A program made the position numbers and the translations under genes. From Paenibacillus aceti (GTDB lineage Bacteria; Bacillota; Bacilli; Paenibacillales; Paenibacillaceae): a DNA stretch of 64,000 bases. Where the stretch lies: NCBI RefSeq assembly GCF_003614185.1, contig NZ_KZ987724.1:478679-542678 (forward strand), given 5' to 3'. This document shows positions 49,695-59,541 of the stretch, piece by piece (the first letter of the stretch is position 1; every line of letters begins with the position of its first letter). The notes below the pieces were generated by a model. The model did no database searches. It was not told the origin of the DNA and saw only the letters and a program-made list of their open reading frames with translations.

Positions 49695-50993
49695 TTGGAT
49701 AATGTCGATAAATACTATCCTGCCAAGGGGCGGGTTGTGCTGCATGTCGATATGAACGCTTTCTACTGCTCAGTGCATGAGGCGGAGGAGCCGGAGAAGT
49801 ACCGGAATCGCCCGACCGCCGTGGCTGGCAGTGTGGAGCTGCGCAAAGGAGTCATCGTCACCAGCTCTTATGCGGCTCGTAGAAGAGGCGTAGCTACCGG
49901 CTTGACGGTCAGCCAGGGGCTGAAGAAGTGCCCGGAGCTGATCGTGATTCAGCCAGACTTCCATTTGTATCGGAAATACTCCAGAGCCTTTATGAATATA
50001 GCATATAGCTACACGCCGCTATTGCAGGCCGTATCCATTGATGAATGCTATCTGGATATTACCGGCTCGAAGCAATTCGGAACGCCACTGGATATCGCCC
50101 GGACGATTCAGTCTCGCATTGCCAGCGAGCTTGGCTTGCCTTGCTCGATCGGGATCGCGCCGAATAAGCTATTAGCCAAGATGGCCTCGGACATGAAGAA
50201 GCCAAACGGCATTACGGTGCTGAGGATCCGAGATATTCCGGCATTGCTCTGGGATAAGCCTTGTAATGAGATGTTCGGGATCGGTCGACGTACGGCGGAG
50301 AAGCTGAAGAAGCTGCGCATCTATACGATCGGACAATTGGCTACGGCCGACGAGCGGCTATTAATAGAAAGATTCGGCGTTGTCGGACGCTGGATGAAGC
50401 AGGCGGCGAATGGCCATGACGACTCGCCGGTTATCGATGAGCGGGAGAAGAATAAATCGATTGGGCACACGACGACTCTGCCACGAGATATCAGCGAGAT
50501 GGAAGAGGTGCAGCGGGTGCTGCTGAATCTGGCCGACCAAGTGACAAGGCGCTTGCGCAGGCAGCAATTGATGGCTCAGACCGTGCAGATTACGATCCGT
50601 ACGCCGGATATGAAGACGATCACGAGATCGCATAGTCTTGAGACCGTAACAGAGCGGGCGGAGGAAGTGTACGCAGAAGCGTGCAAGCTGTACAAGCAGC
50701 ATTGGAACGTAGACAAGCCAGTCAGGCTGCTGGGAATAACGCTGCAGAATTTGATCCCCAAGGAGGAATCGGCGCTGCAGCTTGATCTGTTCGACTATGA
50801 ACAGCAGCCGAAGAAGGAATCGCTGACCAAGACGATGGACATGCTGCGCGATAAATTTGGCGAGAGCGCTGTGCTGACGGCGGGGATGCTATCGGATGAT
50901 CCTTCGGCGCTGATCCGCAACCATAAAGTCCGCGGTACTTCGCTGCAGACGGATTTTCTTCTGACGAATAATGAAGTGAATGATGAGGAATGA
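49695..50993 (+). CDS. dinB: DNA polymerase IV (Y-family, DinB)
   Basis: A 432-residue translesion polymerase. Catalytic acidic residues are in HVDMNAFYCSV (Asp19) and SIDECYLD (Asp116, Glu117). Then come the thumb (GIGRRTAEKLKKLRI) and little-finger domain (KSIGHTTTLPRD). A C-terminal LQLDLFDYE matches the beta-clamp-binding motif. The start is TTG with GAGGGG upstream. I found no LexA (CGAAC-N4-GTTCG) box before it, so damage control is not evident. A second Y-family gene is often present in Bacilli, so the exact orthologue is not fixed. Confidence 0.92.
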   Translation: MDNVDKYYPAKGRVVLHVDMNAFYCSVHEAEEPEKYRNRPTAVAGSVELRKGVIVTSSYAARRRGVATGLTVSQGLKKCPELIVIQPDFHLYRKYSRAFMNIAYSYTPLLQAVSIDECYLDITGSKQFGTPLDIARTIQSRIASELGLPCSIGIAPNKLLAKMASDMKKPNGITVLRIRDIPALLWDKPCNEMFGIGRRTAEKLKKLRIYTIGQLATADERLLIERFGVVGRWMKQAANGHDDSPVIDEREKNKSIGHTTTLPRDISEMEEVQRVLLNLADQVTRRLRRQQLMAQTVQITIRTPDMKTITRSHSLETVTERAEEVYAEACKLYKQHWNVDKPVRLLGITLQNLIPKEESALQLDLFDYEQQPKKESLTKTMDMLRDKFGESAVLTAGMLSDDPSALIRNHKVRGTSLQTDFLLTNNEVNDEE

Positions 50994-51027
50994 TCAACGG
51001 TTTCGATTGGAATAATGCGGAAAATGA

Positions 51028-51357
<330 letters not shown>

Positions 51358-51499
51358 GATAGCGGGGTTAACCGGCTGCTAATAACATCATAAGACAGAG
51401 ATTCTACACTGGACGATGGCGCCTGATTATGAAGTGAAGCTTCAGATTCTATTCATCTCATCGGCTGCTCGTCCGGGCTCGCAGTCTCTATTCATAGTC

Positions 51500-51541
51500 G
51501 AAGCCTCTCCTTCCTATCATGGAAGGGGAGGCTTCTATTTT
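51500..51541 (+). terminator. Terminator in the fer to L,D-transpeptidase gap
   Basis: GAAGCCTCTCCTTCC / GGAAGGGGAGGCTTC with a 6-nt loop, then TATTTT. The rest of 51358-51693 shows no gene. Confidence 0.82.
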
Positions 51542-51693
51542 GGTTTAGACAATGTATCTGCAGATCTAGTTCTGAACTCCGTACAAGTAGGACAATAGAT
51601 CGTTTTCTGATAATAGATAGAGAAAATTCGACTCTTTTGCCGATATATAGATTAGATAGAGTTTATGCTAAATATATATTTCGGAGGAGAGCC

Positions 51694-53154
51694 ATGAAGA
51701 ACTCGGCTTACCTGAAGGGTTACGTAAAGAATCATCCTGAGAATAAAATGGCCTGGTATTTACTGGGTAAAGAATATGAGAGTGCGGGGCAGGAAGCGAA
51801 GGCCCAATACTGCTATATCCAAGCTGGAAGCGTCTATGAAGCCTTTGAAGCGACCAAAGTGCCTGCGGATTTATGGCAGGAATATCAAGACAAGCTGGTG
51901 GAGGAGTCCAAACGGAAGGAGAAGAAGAAGGGGCTGATTCGAAAGATCGGCATCGTACTTGTCTTTTTGCTGCTCATTAATTTATCTGCTGCTTACGCGC
52001 CAGGGCAATTTGCCGTGGTTCCGTCTGTGGAGGACGATTCAGGTCTCACTGTTGAAGATATCTCTAATTTATCTGTAGAGGAATTGGGCCTCGCTGTGAA
52101 AGATTCCGATCCGGGAAGTGAAGCGGCATGGCTGGGGGGCGAGGGCGTCTCAGCTCTGACGACGGAGTTCACTGCGGGCGCGTATGAGAGCAATCCGGAT
52201 AATCCATATAAATCGCTGGAGGATATGTATGGCGAAGAACTGGCTACGACGGCTTCCAGATTGGTTGTGCTCGGCATGAAGAAGAAGGCGGAATGGCTGA
52301 TCTGGACGAAGGATATGCCCGTTGTATATGAGTTGGACAGAAGCCCGCAGGATGGTGTGATGAAGGTTCAGTCCTATGATCCGAAGGCTTGCCTATGTAC
52401 ACCTCCAGATGCGAGTGGACTGCAGAAGGAAGGAAAGGCGTGGATCGAGCGGCAGGAGTCGCTAGTGGTACTGTCTACAGCGATCCGTAATTATAAGCAG
52501 CAGAGCGGAGCATGGCCGGAGCATCTGGATCAACTGGTACAGCCGTTCCCGGACAATTGGCTGGCTGGTAGGAATCCACTGATGAGGCGTGAATTCAGTC
52601 GTGTCTTGGATATTCAGAAGAAGGCTGCCACTGGCAAGGCAGGAGAAGCCAAGGGGCAGAACGTAAGCGAAGATGAGCTATTCGGTAGCGCAAACGGTGA
52701 AGCTCTGTTCTTCATAGAGCCTCTGCGAATTGTCGTAGATAAGGATGCGCATGTACTGGCGGTAGTAAGCGGGAAGATTATACTGCGAAGCTACAAGATC
52801 GGACTTGGCGGCAGCAAAACTCCGGAAGGAACTTATCAAATCAACGATAAGGTGATTAACCCGAATGGACGGGATGATGGAGAGTTCGGGAGCCGGGGGA
52901 TGCAGCTGTCAGATACGAATTACGCCATTCATGGAACGAATGAGCCGGATAGCATCGGCAAGGATGAGTCGCTGGGTTGTATCAGAATGCTGAAGAAGGA
53001 TATCGAGGAGCTATTCGATATGATGCCGCGTGGGTCGAAGGTGGAGATCGGCAAGGGGATTCTTCCTCGATTGGAGAGTGTTCCTAAGGAGCGCTTCGTG
53101 CTGAAACGCAGCCAGGATCAGACGAATCCCCACCGTACCTATCATTGGCTGTAA
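51694..53154 (+). CDS. L,D-transpeptidase (YkuD domain) with TPR-like N-terminus
   Basis: A 486-residue protein with one membrane helix at about residues 85-104. The N-terminal cytoplasmic 80 residues (KNHPENKMAWYLLGKEYES) look like one or two TPR-type helical repeats. The outside portion ends in a YkuD catalytic domain with AIHGTNEPDSIGK and SLGCIRM (catalytic Cys), which cross-links or remodels peptidoglycan. The middle is a low-complexity spacer of about 200 residues. An in-frame start 19 codons upstream lacks a ribosome site; CGGAGGAG precedes ATG 51694. No SPOR or LysM module is seen. Confidence 0.88.
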   Translation: MKNSAYLKGYVKNHPENKMAWYLLGKEYESAGQEAKAQYCYIQAGSVYEAFEATKVPADLWQEYQDKLVEESKRKEKKKGLIRKIGIVLVFLLLINLSAAYAPGQFAVVPSVEDDSGLTVEDISNLSVEELGLAVKDSDPGSEAAWLGGEGVSALTTEFTAGAYESNPDNPYKSLEDMYGEELATTASRLVVLGMKKKAEWLIWTKDMPVVYELDRSPQDGVMKVQSYDPKACLCTPPDASGLQKEGKAWIERQESLVVLSTAIRNYKQQSGAWPEHLDQLVQPFPDNWLAGRNPLMRREFSRVLDIQKKAATGKAGEAKGQNVSEDELFGSANGEALFFIEPLRIVVDKDAHVLAVVSGKIILRSYKIGLGGSKTPEGTYQINDKVINPNGRDDGEFGSRGMQLSDTNYAIHGTNEPDSIGKDESLGCIRMLKKDIEELFDMMPRGSKVEIGKGILPRLESVPKERFVLKRSQDQTNPHRTYHWL

Positions 53155-53175
53155 GAAGATGATGGAGCACACATC

Positions 53176-53313
53176 TCAAAGCTTAGATACGACAAGGACG
53201 ATGATAACGAACAGAATGAGCACTCCGGTCACTGAACTTGCCCAGATGAGTGCCTTCTTGTTCACTTCGTCCTTCTTTTGCTGCAAGGTTGGCGGTTTAC
53301 GTTTATTGGACAT
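53176..53313 (-). CDS. Small single-helix membrane protein
   Basis: A 45-residue peptide below usual gene-calling limits. A basic Lys/Gln-rich head (MSNKRKPPTLQQKKDEVNKK) leads into one hydrophobic helix of about 20 residues (ALIWASSVTGVLILFVIIV) and a short basic end. GGGG lies about 8 bases before the ATG. It converges on the L,D-transpeptidase gene. I do not know the family; the amphipathic design is plausible for a real membrane miniprotein. Confidence 0.6.
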   Translation of the reverse strand: MSNKRKPPTLQQKKDEVNKKALIWASSVTGVLILFVIIVLVVSKL

Positions 53314-53503
53314 CGATCATTCCCCTTTCTTGTGCTTGAAGGCGTATACATAGTCTATTCTATAGGCAATTCTTATAAATTTCCATAAGCTTGTTATATA
53401 CTTCACTTGGAACTCTAAACTTTTCTTTTGGCTCAGAAACGGCTAAACTGGAAAAGGAGATAAAGTTAGCGCAAGGGCGAAGGATCGGAGTGAAGCGAAG
53501 AAC

Positions 53504-54598
53504 GTGTTGTATCGTAATTTAGGAAAACCTATATTTTTTAAGCTGGACCCAGAGGCAGCTCATCATCTGGTGATCGGTGGTTTACATAAAACAGCGAAAA
53601 TACCAGGAATGATTCCCGTTGTTCGCGGAATGTACGGTGTGCCGGAGGTGCCGGAGCTTGCTATGGATTTATTCGGGGTGCATTTTCCCTCTCCCGTAGG
53701 GCTGGCCGCCGGTCTTGATAAGAATGCGGAAGCGGTAGAAGGATTTTCCTCTATTGGCTTCGGCTTCATGGAAGTAGGGACGGTGACTCCGAAGGGGCAG
53801 CCGGGCAATGAACAGCCCCGATTGTTCAGGCTTCCTCCCGATGAAGCGCTGATTAATCGTATGGGATTTAACAACCGCGGTGCTGAGGATATGGCCGAAC
53901 GACTTGCGGCACTGAAGTCACGCCGGATTCCGGTGGCGGTGAATATCGGCAAGAACAAGCTGACGCCAAATGAAGAAGCCAATGCGGACTATGAGCGGTG
54001 TATCTCGATTCTGTACCCGTATGCGGATTTCTTCGTGGTCAATATCAGTTCACCGAATACGCCTAATCTGCGTAGTCTGCAGCATGGGAGCGAGCTAGCT
54101 TCATTATTGAAGGCCGTGACGGATGAGATGGCGTCGCAGGCGAAGCATCATGGAGTCGACAAATCCGTATTAGTGAAGATCGCTCCTGATGTCAGTGATG
54201 AGGAATTGGAATATATGATCGACACGATTCAGAAGAGTGGGGTATCCGGGCTGATTGCCACGAATACGACGATCTCCCGCGACGGTCTGGCGCATGGTAA
54301 TGCCCAGGAAACCGGAGGCTTAAGCGGCAAGCCGCTGCGGGCCAGATCGACGGAAGTCGTGTCCAGAGCGTATCGACAGACGGGAGGGAAACTGCCGATC
54401 ATTGGATCAGGCGGGATCTTTACGGCTGCTGACGCTTATGAGAAGATCCGGGCGGGCGCAAGCCTGGTAGAAATTTATACGGCGCTGATTTATGAAGGCC
54501 CCGAGATTAACCGCAAGCTGCATCGCGGGTTAAGGGAGCTGCTGCGGCGGGATGGGTTCTCCCATATATCCGAAGCGGTCGGTGCTGATCACCGATAA
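53504..54598 (+). CDS. pyrD: Dihydroorotate dehydrogenase, class 2 (quinone-dependent)
   Basis: A 364-residue flavoenzyme oxidising dihydroorotate to orotate with membrane quinone. The N-terminal helices (LGKPIFFKLDPEAAHHLVI) are the membrane-docking part that distinguishes class 2 from cytosolic class 1 enzymes. The catalytic Ser is in NISSPNTPNLRSLQ, and FMN-binding residues are in LAAGLDKNAE and IGSGGI. GTG 53504 or TTG 53507 serve as start. It is away from a pyr operon, as is common for this class. The next gene begins 28 bases after its stop. Confidence 0.93.
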   Translation: MLYRNLGKPIFFKLDPEAAHHLVIGGLHKTAKIPGMIPVVRGMYGVPEVPELAMDLFGVHFPSPVGLAAGLDKNAEAVEGFSSIGFGFMEVGTVTPKGQPGNEQPRLFRLPPDEALINRMGFNNRGAEDMAERLAALKSRRIPVAVNIGKNKLTPNEEANADYERCISILYPYADFFVVNISSPNTPNLRSLQHGSELASLLKAVTDEMASQAKHHGVDKSVLVKIAPDVSDEELEYMIDTIQKSGVSGLIATNTTISRDGLAHGNAQETGGLSGKPLRARSTEVVSRAYRQTGGKLPIIGSGGIFTAADAYEKIRAGASLVEIYTALIYEGPEINRKLHRGLRELLRRDGFSHISEAVGADHR

Positions 54599-54626
54599 GG
54601 GGCTACTGAAGATAGGAGGCACAACG

Positions 54627-55448
54627 ATGGATAGTAGAGATTGGGGAACATTTTTGCTTCCATATGAACAAGCTGTTGAAGAGTTGAAGGTCAAGTTCAA
54701 GACGATGCGGTCCGAGCTCAAGAAGATTGAGGAATATGCTCCGATTGAGTTCGTCACCGGGCGGGTCAAGAAGATATCCAGTATTCTCGATAAAGCGAAG
54801 CGGTTGAACGTTCCGATGGAAGATTTGGAGACGGGGATTGAAGATATCGCGGGAATCCGGATTATGTGCCAGTTCGTTGAAGATATCCGCCGGGTCGCAG
54901 AGTATATCAGGAAGCGTAAGGATCTGACGGTTCTATATGAGAAGGACTATATTACGAATTATAAGGAGAGCGGCTATCGCAGCTTCCATATGATTGTGGA
55001 ATACCCGGTGCAGACGGCATTGGGACAGAAAAATGTACTGGCCGAGATTCAGATCAGGACGTTAGCTATGAATTTCTGGGCGACGATCGAGCATTCGCTG
55101 AATTACAAGTATCGTCAGATGCTGCCTGAAGAAATGCGTGTCCGGCTGAAAAAGACTGCAGAAGCAGCGTTTATTCTTGATAATGAAATGTCCAGTATCC
55201 GCCAGGAAATTCTTGATGCTCAGAAGAGCTTTGAGGATGATGCCAATATCGTCTCCTCGGTGCTGAATGCGATCCATCGTTTGTACTTCTACCATAAGGT
55301 GTCTGAGGCGATCGAGTCGCAGGAGCGGTTCAACCAGCTCTGGGAGGCCCGGGACATGGAGGGAATGAAGGCTCTGCTCGGTGAAGTCAAGGAGATGCTC
55401 CAGGATTCCAAGATAAAGGCAGAGGAAGACGCTGCGAATGAAGAATGA
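54627..55448 (+). CDS. Small alarmone synthetase (RelQ/YjbM type)
   Basis: A 273-residue single RelA/SpoT synthetase domain making (p)ppGpp. The core is DIAGIRIMCQFVEDIRRVAEYI, KDYITNYKESGYRSFHMIVEY and EIQIRTLAMNFWATIEHSLNYK, with a C-terminal helical tail used for tetramer formation in RelQ. No hydrolase or regulatory TGS/ACT domains are present. AGGAGGC lies 8 bases before ATG 54627; an earlier in-frame ATG would overlap pyrD. It overlaps the next gene by 11 bases. Confidence 0.92.
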   Translation: MDSRDWGTFLLPYEQAVEELKVKFKTMRSELKKIEEYAPIEFVTGRVKKISSILDKAKRLNVPMEDLETGIEDIAGIRIMCQFVEDIRRVAEYIRKRKDLTVLYEKDYITNYKESGYRSFHMIVEYPVQTALGQKNVLAEIQIRTLAMNFWATIEHSLNYKYRQMLPEEMRVRLKKTAEAAFILDNEMSSIRQEILDAQKSFEDDANIVSSVLNAIHRLYFYHKVSEAIESQERFNQLWEARDMEGMKALLGEVKEMLQDSKIKAEEDAANEE

Positions 55449-55914
55449 ACCGTTGTACGTGGCGTTTCTGGTCTATTTTAATCGTGATAGGGATTATTTC
55501 GAATGCCATGAAGTGATGGAAGAATTATGGCTGGCCAAGGGGCATGACCCGCTCTATAAAGGGCTGCTCCAGGTTGCGGTTGGGTTATTCCATTTCCGCT
55601 ACGGGAACGTGATGGGTGCCAGGAAAATGCTGCGCTCCGCCGTGGAGCGTCTGAGACCATATCCGGCGGATTGCCTGGGGATTGATCTGGGCAAGCTGCG
55701 CAGTGAGGCAGCGCAATATGCTGCTGATCTGCAGGCGTATGAGCAGAGGCCATTTGCATATTATGATCTGACGATCGATATTACAGATGCAGAGCTATAT
55801 GCAGCGGTGGAGCAGGCTTCTCGCGGGATCACCCCTAACGAACCACAGCGGCTTCGACCTATGCGCGGGGCCAAGCACGAACAACGAATGCAGCACCCAT
55901 CCAGTGGATCATAA
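55438..55914 (+). CDS. DUF309 domain protein
   Basis: A 158-residue soluble protein with DUF309 in the N-terminal 70 residues, recognised from FNRDRDYFECHEVMEELW and LLQVAVGLFHFRYGN. The conserved His/Glu pair may bind metal, but the family function is unestablished. The C-terminal part is less conserved and ends in a polar tail. Its start overlaps the alarmone synthetase by 11 bases, so the two are translationally coupled. Confidence 0.87.
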   Translation: MKNEPLYVAFLVYFNRDRDYFECHEVMEELWLAKGHDPLYKGLLQVAVGLFHFRYGNVMGARKMLRSAVERLRPYPADCLGIDLGKLRSEAAQYAADLQAYEQRPFAYYDLTIDITDAELYAAVEQASRGITPNEPQRLRPMRGAKHEQRMQHPSSGS

Positions 55915-55923
55915 AGATATCGG

Positions 55924-55952
55924 CCGCTTTCGCGATAGCGAGGGCGGTTTTT
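55924..55952 (+). terminator. Terminator after the DUF309 gene
   Basis: CCGC-TT-TCGC / GCGA-GG-GCGG type interrupted stem with a GATA loop and a TTTTT tail. Confidence 0.6.
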
Positions 55953-56089
55953 ACATAAATGTACGATTTTGCGGCAGTTGACACGGGTATTTTATGCTTA
56001 TAACTTCCTTTCGCGAAAAGCAAGGGGCTTGTGGTACAATAGTTTTGCTTTTTTATTTTACACAAGTCTATATAGTTGGAAGGTGAAGC

Positions 56090-57658
56090 ATGGGGTTACA
56101 ATTACCGATCGCTTTTGCGACGAGAATGCAGCTGCTGCTTGGGGATGAATATGAAGAATTTCTCGCTTCTTATGAGAAGCCACGTTATGCGGGAATCCGC
56201 GTAAATACACTTAAAATCGATGTAGAGTCTTTCCGCGCGATATCGCCGTTCGAGCTTAAGCCCATTCCATGGTGCGAGACGGGATTCTATGTGGAAGAGA
56301 GCTTGAAGCCGGGCAAGCATCCGTATTATCATGCGGGCTTGTATTATATACAAGAACCGAGTGCGATGGCTCCTGTTGAGGTGCTCGACGTGAATCCGGG
56401 GGACCGTGTGCTCGATCTATGTGCAGCTCCGGGGGGGAAATCGACGCAAATTGCTGCTAAGCTGCGCGGCCAAGGCCTGCTGGTGACGAATGATATCAGT
56501 GCAGAACGAACCAAAGCGTTAGCCAAAAATATTGAGTTAAGCGGTGTGCGTAACGCGATTGTCTTGAATGAGACGCCTGAACGGATCGCTGGCCGATTCC
56601 CGCAGTTCTTCGACCGCATTCTGATCGATGCGCCTTGCTCGGGTGAGGGAATGTTCCGTAAGGATGAGGATATGATCAGACAATGGGAGAAACGCTCGCT
56701 TGAGCAGTATACGAATATGCAGCGGGATATTCTGCATACAGCGGCCAGAATGCTGTCTCCTGGCGGGAGGATCGTGTATTCAACCTGTACCTTTGCACCG
56801 GAGGAGAATGAAGCGATTATCGCCGAGTTCCTTCAGCAGAATGAAGATTATGAAGTTATTCCATTGCCCGTTGAAGGGGGCTTTGCGCCTGGACGAGCCG
56901 ATTGGCTCGTTCAGGCGGAAGGTTTGGCAGACTTGGACAAGCGCCAAGGTCTCACAGTGGATACGGCTGCCAAGACCGATCGCTGCGGACGATTATGGCC
57001 GCATCGGGTCGATGGTGAAGGGCATTTCCTTGCTGTACTCCAGCATCAGGGACAAGCTGAGGCAACGCTGGATATAGCTGAGATGATCCCTTGCCTTGAT
57101 CGTGTGAATAGTGGACATCATGAAGCTACAGATAAGAAGGGTAAAATGAAACAGCCTCACAGACGCTCCAAAGGGTCGCGTAATGTGAGTAAGTACTCGA
57201 CTGCCCCGACGGATATCAGCGAGCTGCTGGCAGGCTGGGATAAGTTCAGCGATGAGCATCTCCAGAGCAAGCCTGCGGGCGAGGTCATGCTGTTCGGCAG
57301 TCATGTGTATATTTCTCCCCTGCCTAAGGACAGGCTGGATGGTCTAAAGACGATCCGTCCAGGCTGGTATATCGGTGCAGTGAAGCATGGACGATTCAGT
57401 CCCGGCCACCCGCTCGCTACCGGACTGAAGCCGGAGGAAGCGGTGCGAGTCTTGGATCTGTCGGTTCAAGACGGCGAGGCCGTGAAATATTTAAAGGGAG
57501 AAACGCTGGAAATCCCACAGCCCCGTGTTCAGTTTAAAGAGGAGCTCGGCCCTAAGGGATACGTGCTAGTGATGGCAGGCGGCTTCCCTCTAGGCTGGGG
57601 CAAATGGATGGATGGAATTCTTAAGAATGAATATCCTGCCGGATGGAGGTGGACATAA
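56090..57658 (+). CDS. RsmF/NOL1-NOP2-Sun family RNA cytosine methyltransferase (copy 1)
   Basis: A 522-residue SAM-dependent m5C methyltransferase. Motifs: VLDLCAAPGGKSTQIAAKL (SAM binding), DAPCSGEGMFRKD (motif IV, Cys) and YSTCTFAPEENE (motif VI, catalytic Cys). The length and C-terminal PUA-like region correspond to the RsmF group, which methylates 16S rRNA. A basic/low-complexity stretch (GHHEATDKKGKMKQPHRRS) interrupts the middle. A paralogue in the opposite strand lies at 59542-60954. GGAAGGTGA precedes the ATG. Confidence 0.93.
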   Translation: MGLQLPIAFATRMQLLLGDEYEEFLASYEKPRYAGIRVNTLKIDVESFRAISPFELKPIPWCETGFYVEESLKPGKHPYYHAGLYYIQEPSAMAPVEVLDVNPGDRVLDLCAAPGGKSTQIAAKLRGQGLLVTNDISAERTKALAKNIELSGVRNAIVLNETPERIAGRFPQFFDRILIDAPCSGEGMFRKDEDMIRQWEKRSLEQYTNMQRDILHTAARMLSPGGRIVYSTCTFAPEENEAIIAEFLQQNEDYEVIPLPVEGGFAPGRADWLVQAEGLADLDKRQGLTVDTAAKTDRCGRLWPHRVDGEGHFLAVLQHQGQAEATLDIAEMIPCLDRVNSGHHEATDKKGKMKQPHRRSKGSRNVSKYSTAPTDISELLAGWDKFSDEHLQSKPAGEVMLFGSHVYISPLPKDRLDGLKTIRPGWYIGAVKHGRFSPGHPLATGLKPEEAVRVLDLSVQDGEAVKYLKGETLEIPQPRVQFKEELGPKGYVLVMAGGFPLGWGKWMDGILKNEYPAGWRWT

Positions 57659-57663
57659 GCGAT

Positions 57664-58422
57664 ATGGGAACAGGCAAGAAGAGGCAGAGAATCGATAAAG
57701 TTCTCGGAAACCTCGGATACGGCTCGCGGTCTGAGCTGAAGAAAATGGTAAAGCAGGGTCGGATTACGCTGAACGGAGCTGTCGTGAAGGATAGTGGCGC
57801 GCAGACAGATCCGGAGTGTGATACGATTGAGGTCGACGGGGAGACTGTCGTATATCGCAAATTTATATATTTGATGCTGCATAAGCCTCCGGGCGTTATT
57901 TCCGCAACCGAGGATCTCAGGGACAAGACAGTGATTGACCTGCTGCCGGATGAATTCAAGGTATTCTCTCCTTTTCCGGTTGGAAGACTGGATAAGGATA
58001 CGGAGGGGCTGCTGCTGCTGACGAATGACGGAGGGCTGGCTCATGATCTGTTATCTCCGCGCAAGCATGTTCCGAAGACTTATCTGGCCGATTGTGTCGG
58101 CCGGATCGGAGATGCGGAAATTGCCCAATTTAAGACTGGCGTAAGGCTGGATGATGGTTATATCACCTTGCCGGCTAAGTTGGAAATATTGCATTATAGC
58201 GAGTATGCCGACGGCAGAGTCAAGTCGCGTATATCCCTGACGATCTCGGAAGGGAAGTTCCATCAGGTGAAGCGCATGTTCGAGTCGGTAGGTTCCAAGG
58301 TGACCTATCTGAAGCGGGTATCGATGGGGGCACTGCAGCTGGATGAGACACTTCCGATGGGTTCTTTTCGCGAATTAACTGCGGCGGAGCTGGAGCTATT
58401 GACGGGAGTCAAGAATAGATAG
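57664..58422 (+). CDS. rRNA pseudouridine synthase (RsuA/RluB family)
   Basis: A 252-residue enzyme isomerising uridines in rRNA. An N-terminal S4 domain (RIDKVLGNLGYGSRSELKKM) is followed by the catalytic domain with GRLDKDTEGLLLLTNDG, whose Asp is the catalytic residue, and ISEGKFHQVKRMFESVG. The frame opens inside the methyltransferase gene at ATG 57643, but GGAGGTGG at 57646 serves ATG 57664. It lies 5 bases after the methyltransferase stop, so the rRNA-modifying genes are co-transcribed. The target site in 16S or 23S is not predictable. Confidence 0.93.
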   Translation: MGTGKKRQRIDKVLGNLGYGSRSELKKMVKQGRITLNGAVVKDSGAQTDPECDTIEVDGETVVYRKFIYLMLHKPPGVISATEDLRDKTVIDLLPDEFKVFSPFPVGRLDKDTEGLLLLTNDGGLAHDLLSPRKHVPKTYLADCVGRIGDAEIAQFKTGVRLDDGYITLPAKLEILHYSEYADGRVKSRISLTISEGKFHQVKRMFESVGSKVTYLKRVSMGALQLDETLPMGSFRELTAAELELLTGVKNR

Positions 58423-58439
58423 AGAAGGAGTGGAGAGAG

Positions 58440-59234
58440 ATGAAGTATAAATTGATTGCGCTGGATGTTGACGGCACACTGCTGACCGATGATCATGTGC
58501 TGACGCCGGGAACGATTGAAGTGATTAAACAAATCGCTGAACAGGGCACGGAATTTGTCCTGTGTACCGGACGCGCACCACTGAGCTGCATTCCCTATAT
58601 GGAGCAGATGGGCCTGGACGACTATGCGATTACGCATAATGGCGCAGCAACGATCAGTGTTAAGGACGGGAGCGTCATCCACGACTTCTCACTGCGCAGT
58701 GAGGGGTTGGAGCGTTATATTCATTACTGTGAGGAACGCAATCTTCATTATGATTTGAATACGACCTTCAGGCTATATGTCAAGGGAGCTGCCGGACTTA
58801 GCCGGGAAGCGCTCGATATGTACCGCAAATTTCTGATTGAACCGAAGGATCTGACAGAGCGTCCCGCCGATGATCCGTTCGTTAAGATGACCGTGTCCGG
58901 GGATACTCCGCTCATGGATCAAGTCATGGAAGAATGGAATACTTGGACGCATGAATTCAACGTGCTGCGCAGCGGAGACTATTTCATCGATCTGATGCAT
59001 AAGGATTCCTCCAAGGGCTCAGCGCTGAGTAATCTGGCGGAGATCCGCGGGATTCCGGCGGAGAATGTGCTGGCGATCGGCAATTATTATAATGATCTGA
59101 CGATGCTGGAATTTGCCGGATTAGGTATTGCGATGGACAATTCGCCGCAGGAAGTGAAGGATGTGGCTGATGTCATGACAGCATCCAATAATGAAGAAGG
59201 CGTTAAGCTTGCTTTGCAAAAATATTGCTTGTAA
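58440..59234 (+). CDS. Cof-type HAD-IIB phosphatase
   Basis: A 264-residue haloacid-dehalogenase phosphatase. Motif I is ALDVDGTLL (Asp nucleophile), motif II LCTGR, motif III Lys in SSKGSALSNLA, and motif IV AIGNYYNDLTMLEFAG. The cap is of type C2B, as in sugar-phosphate and flavin-phosphate phosphatases such as YwtE and YidA. It follows the pseudouridine synthase by 17 bases with AAGGAG upstream. Substrate unknown. Confidence 0.93.
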   Translation: MKYKLIALDVDGTLLTDDHVLTPGTIEVIKQIAEQGTEFVLCTGRAPLSCIPYMEQMGLDDYAITHNGAATISVKDGSVIHDFSLRSEGLERYIHYCEERNLHYDLNTTFRLYVKGAAGLSREALDMYRKFLIEPKDLTERPADDPFVKMTVSGDTPLMDQVMEEWNTWTHEFNVLRSGDYFIDLMHKDSSKGSALSNLAEIRGIPAENVLAIGNYYNDLTMLEFAGLGIAMDNSPQEVKDVADVMTASNNEEGVKLALQKYCL

Positions 59235-59261
59235 AACATATCCCATAAGTCGTGCGAAAAG

Positions 59262-59298
59262 AAAAAGGGCGGTGAACCAGTGGTTCGCCGCTCTTTTT
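59262..59298. terminator. Bidirectional terminator between the HAD and YjcZ-family genes
   Basis: AAAAGGGCGGTGAACCA / TGGTTCGCCGCTCTTTTT with a one-base loop region; stem of about 16 bp with two mismatches. Confidence 0.88.
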
Positions 59299-59315
59299 CT
59301 AATCAGATTTCAGGG

Positions 59316-59420
59316 TCAGATGACAAATGCACGGGATATGATAACGAGCAGGATGAACAGTACAAGAATGACACCTGTTGAAGTCCAACCTCCACCGATT
59401 CCGCCGCCGAATACTTCGCC
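59316..59420 (-). CDS. YjcZ-family sporulation miniprotein (second copy)
   Basis: A 34-residue peptide: Gly-rich head MGEVFGGIGGGW, then TSTGVILVLFILLVIISRAF. It is clearly homologous to the one at 40456-40578 but lacks its Cys pairs. GGGAGGA lies before the ATG. It is about 120 bases downstream of the methyltransferase paralogue on the same strand. Confidence 0.88.
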   Translation of the reverse strand, partial: GEVFGGGIGGGWTSTGVILVLFILLVIISRAFVI

Positions 59421-59541
59421 CATTGTGATTCCTCCCTTAGTCTTATCTTGTTCCCGTTCATCACGGGATACGGTATTTTATGTTTGGGAGCGAATATGGT
59501 ATGGACTATTACCATGATTGACACAAAACAGGGGATTAGCC

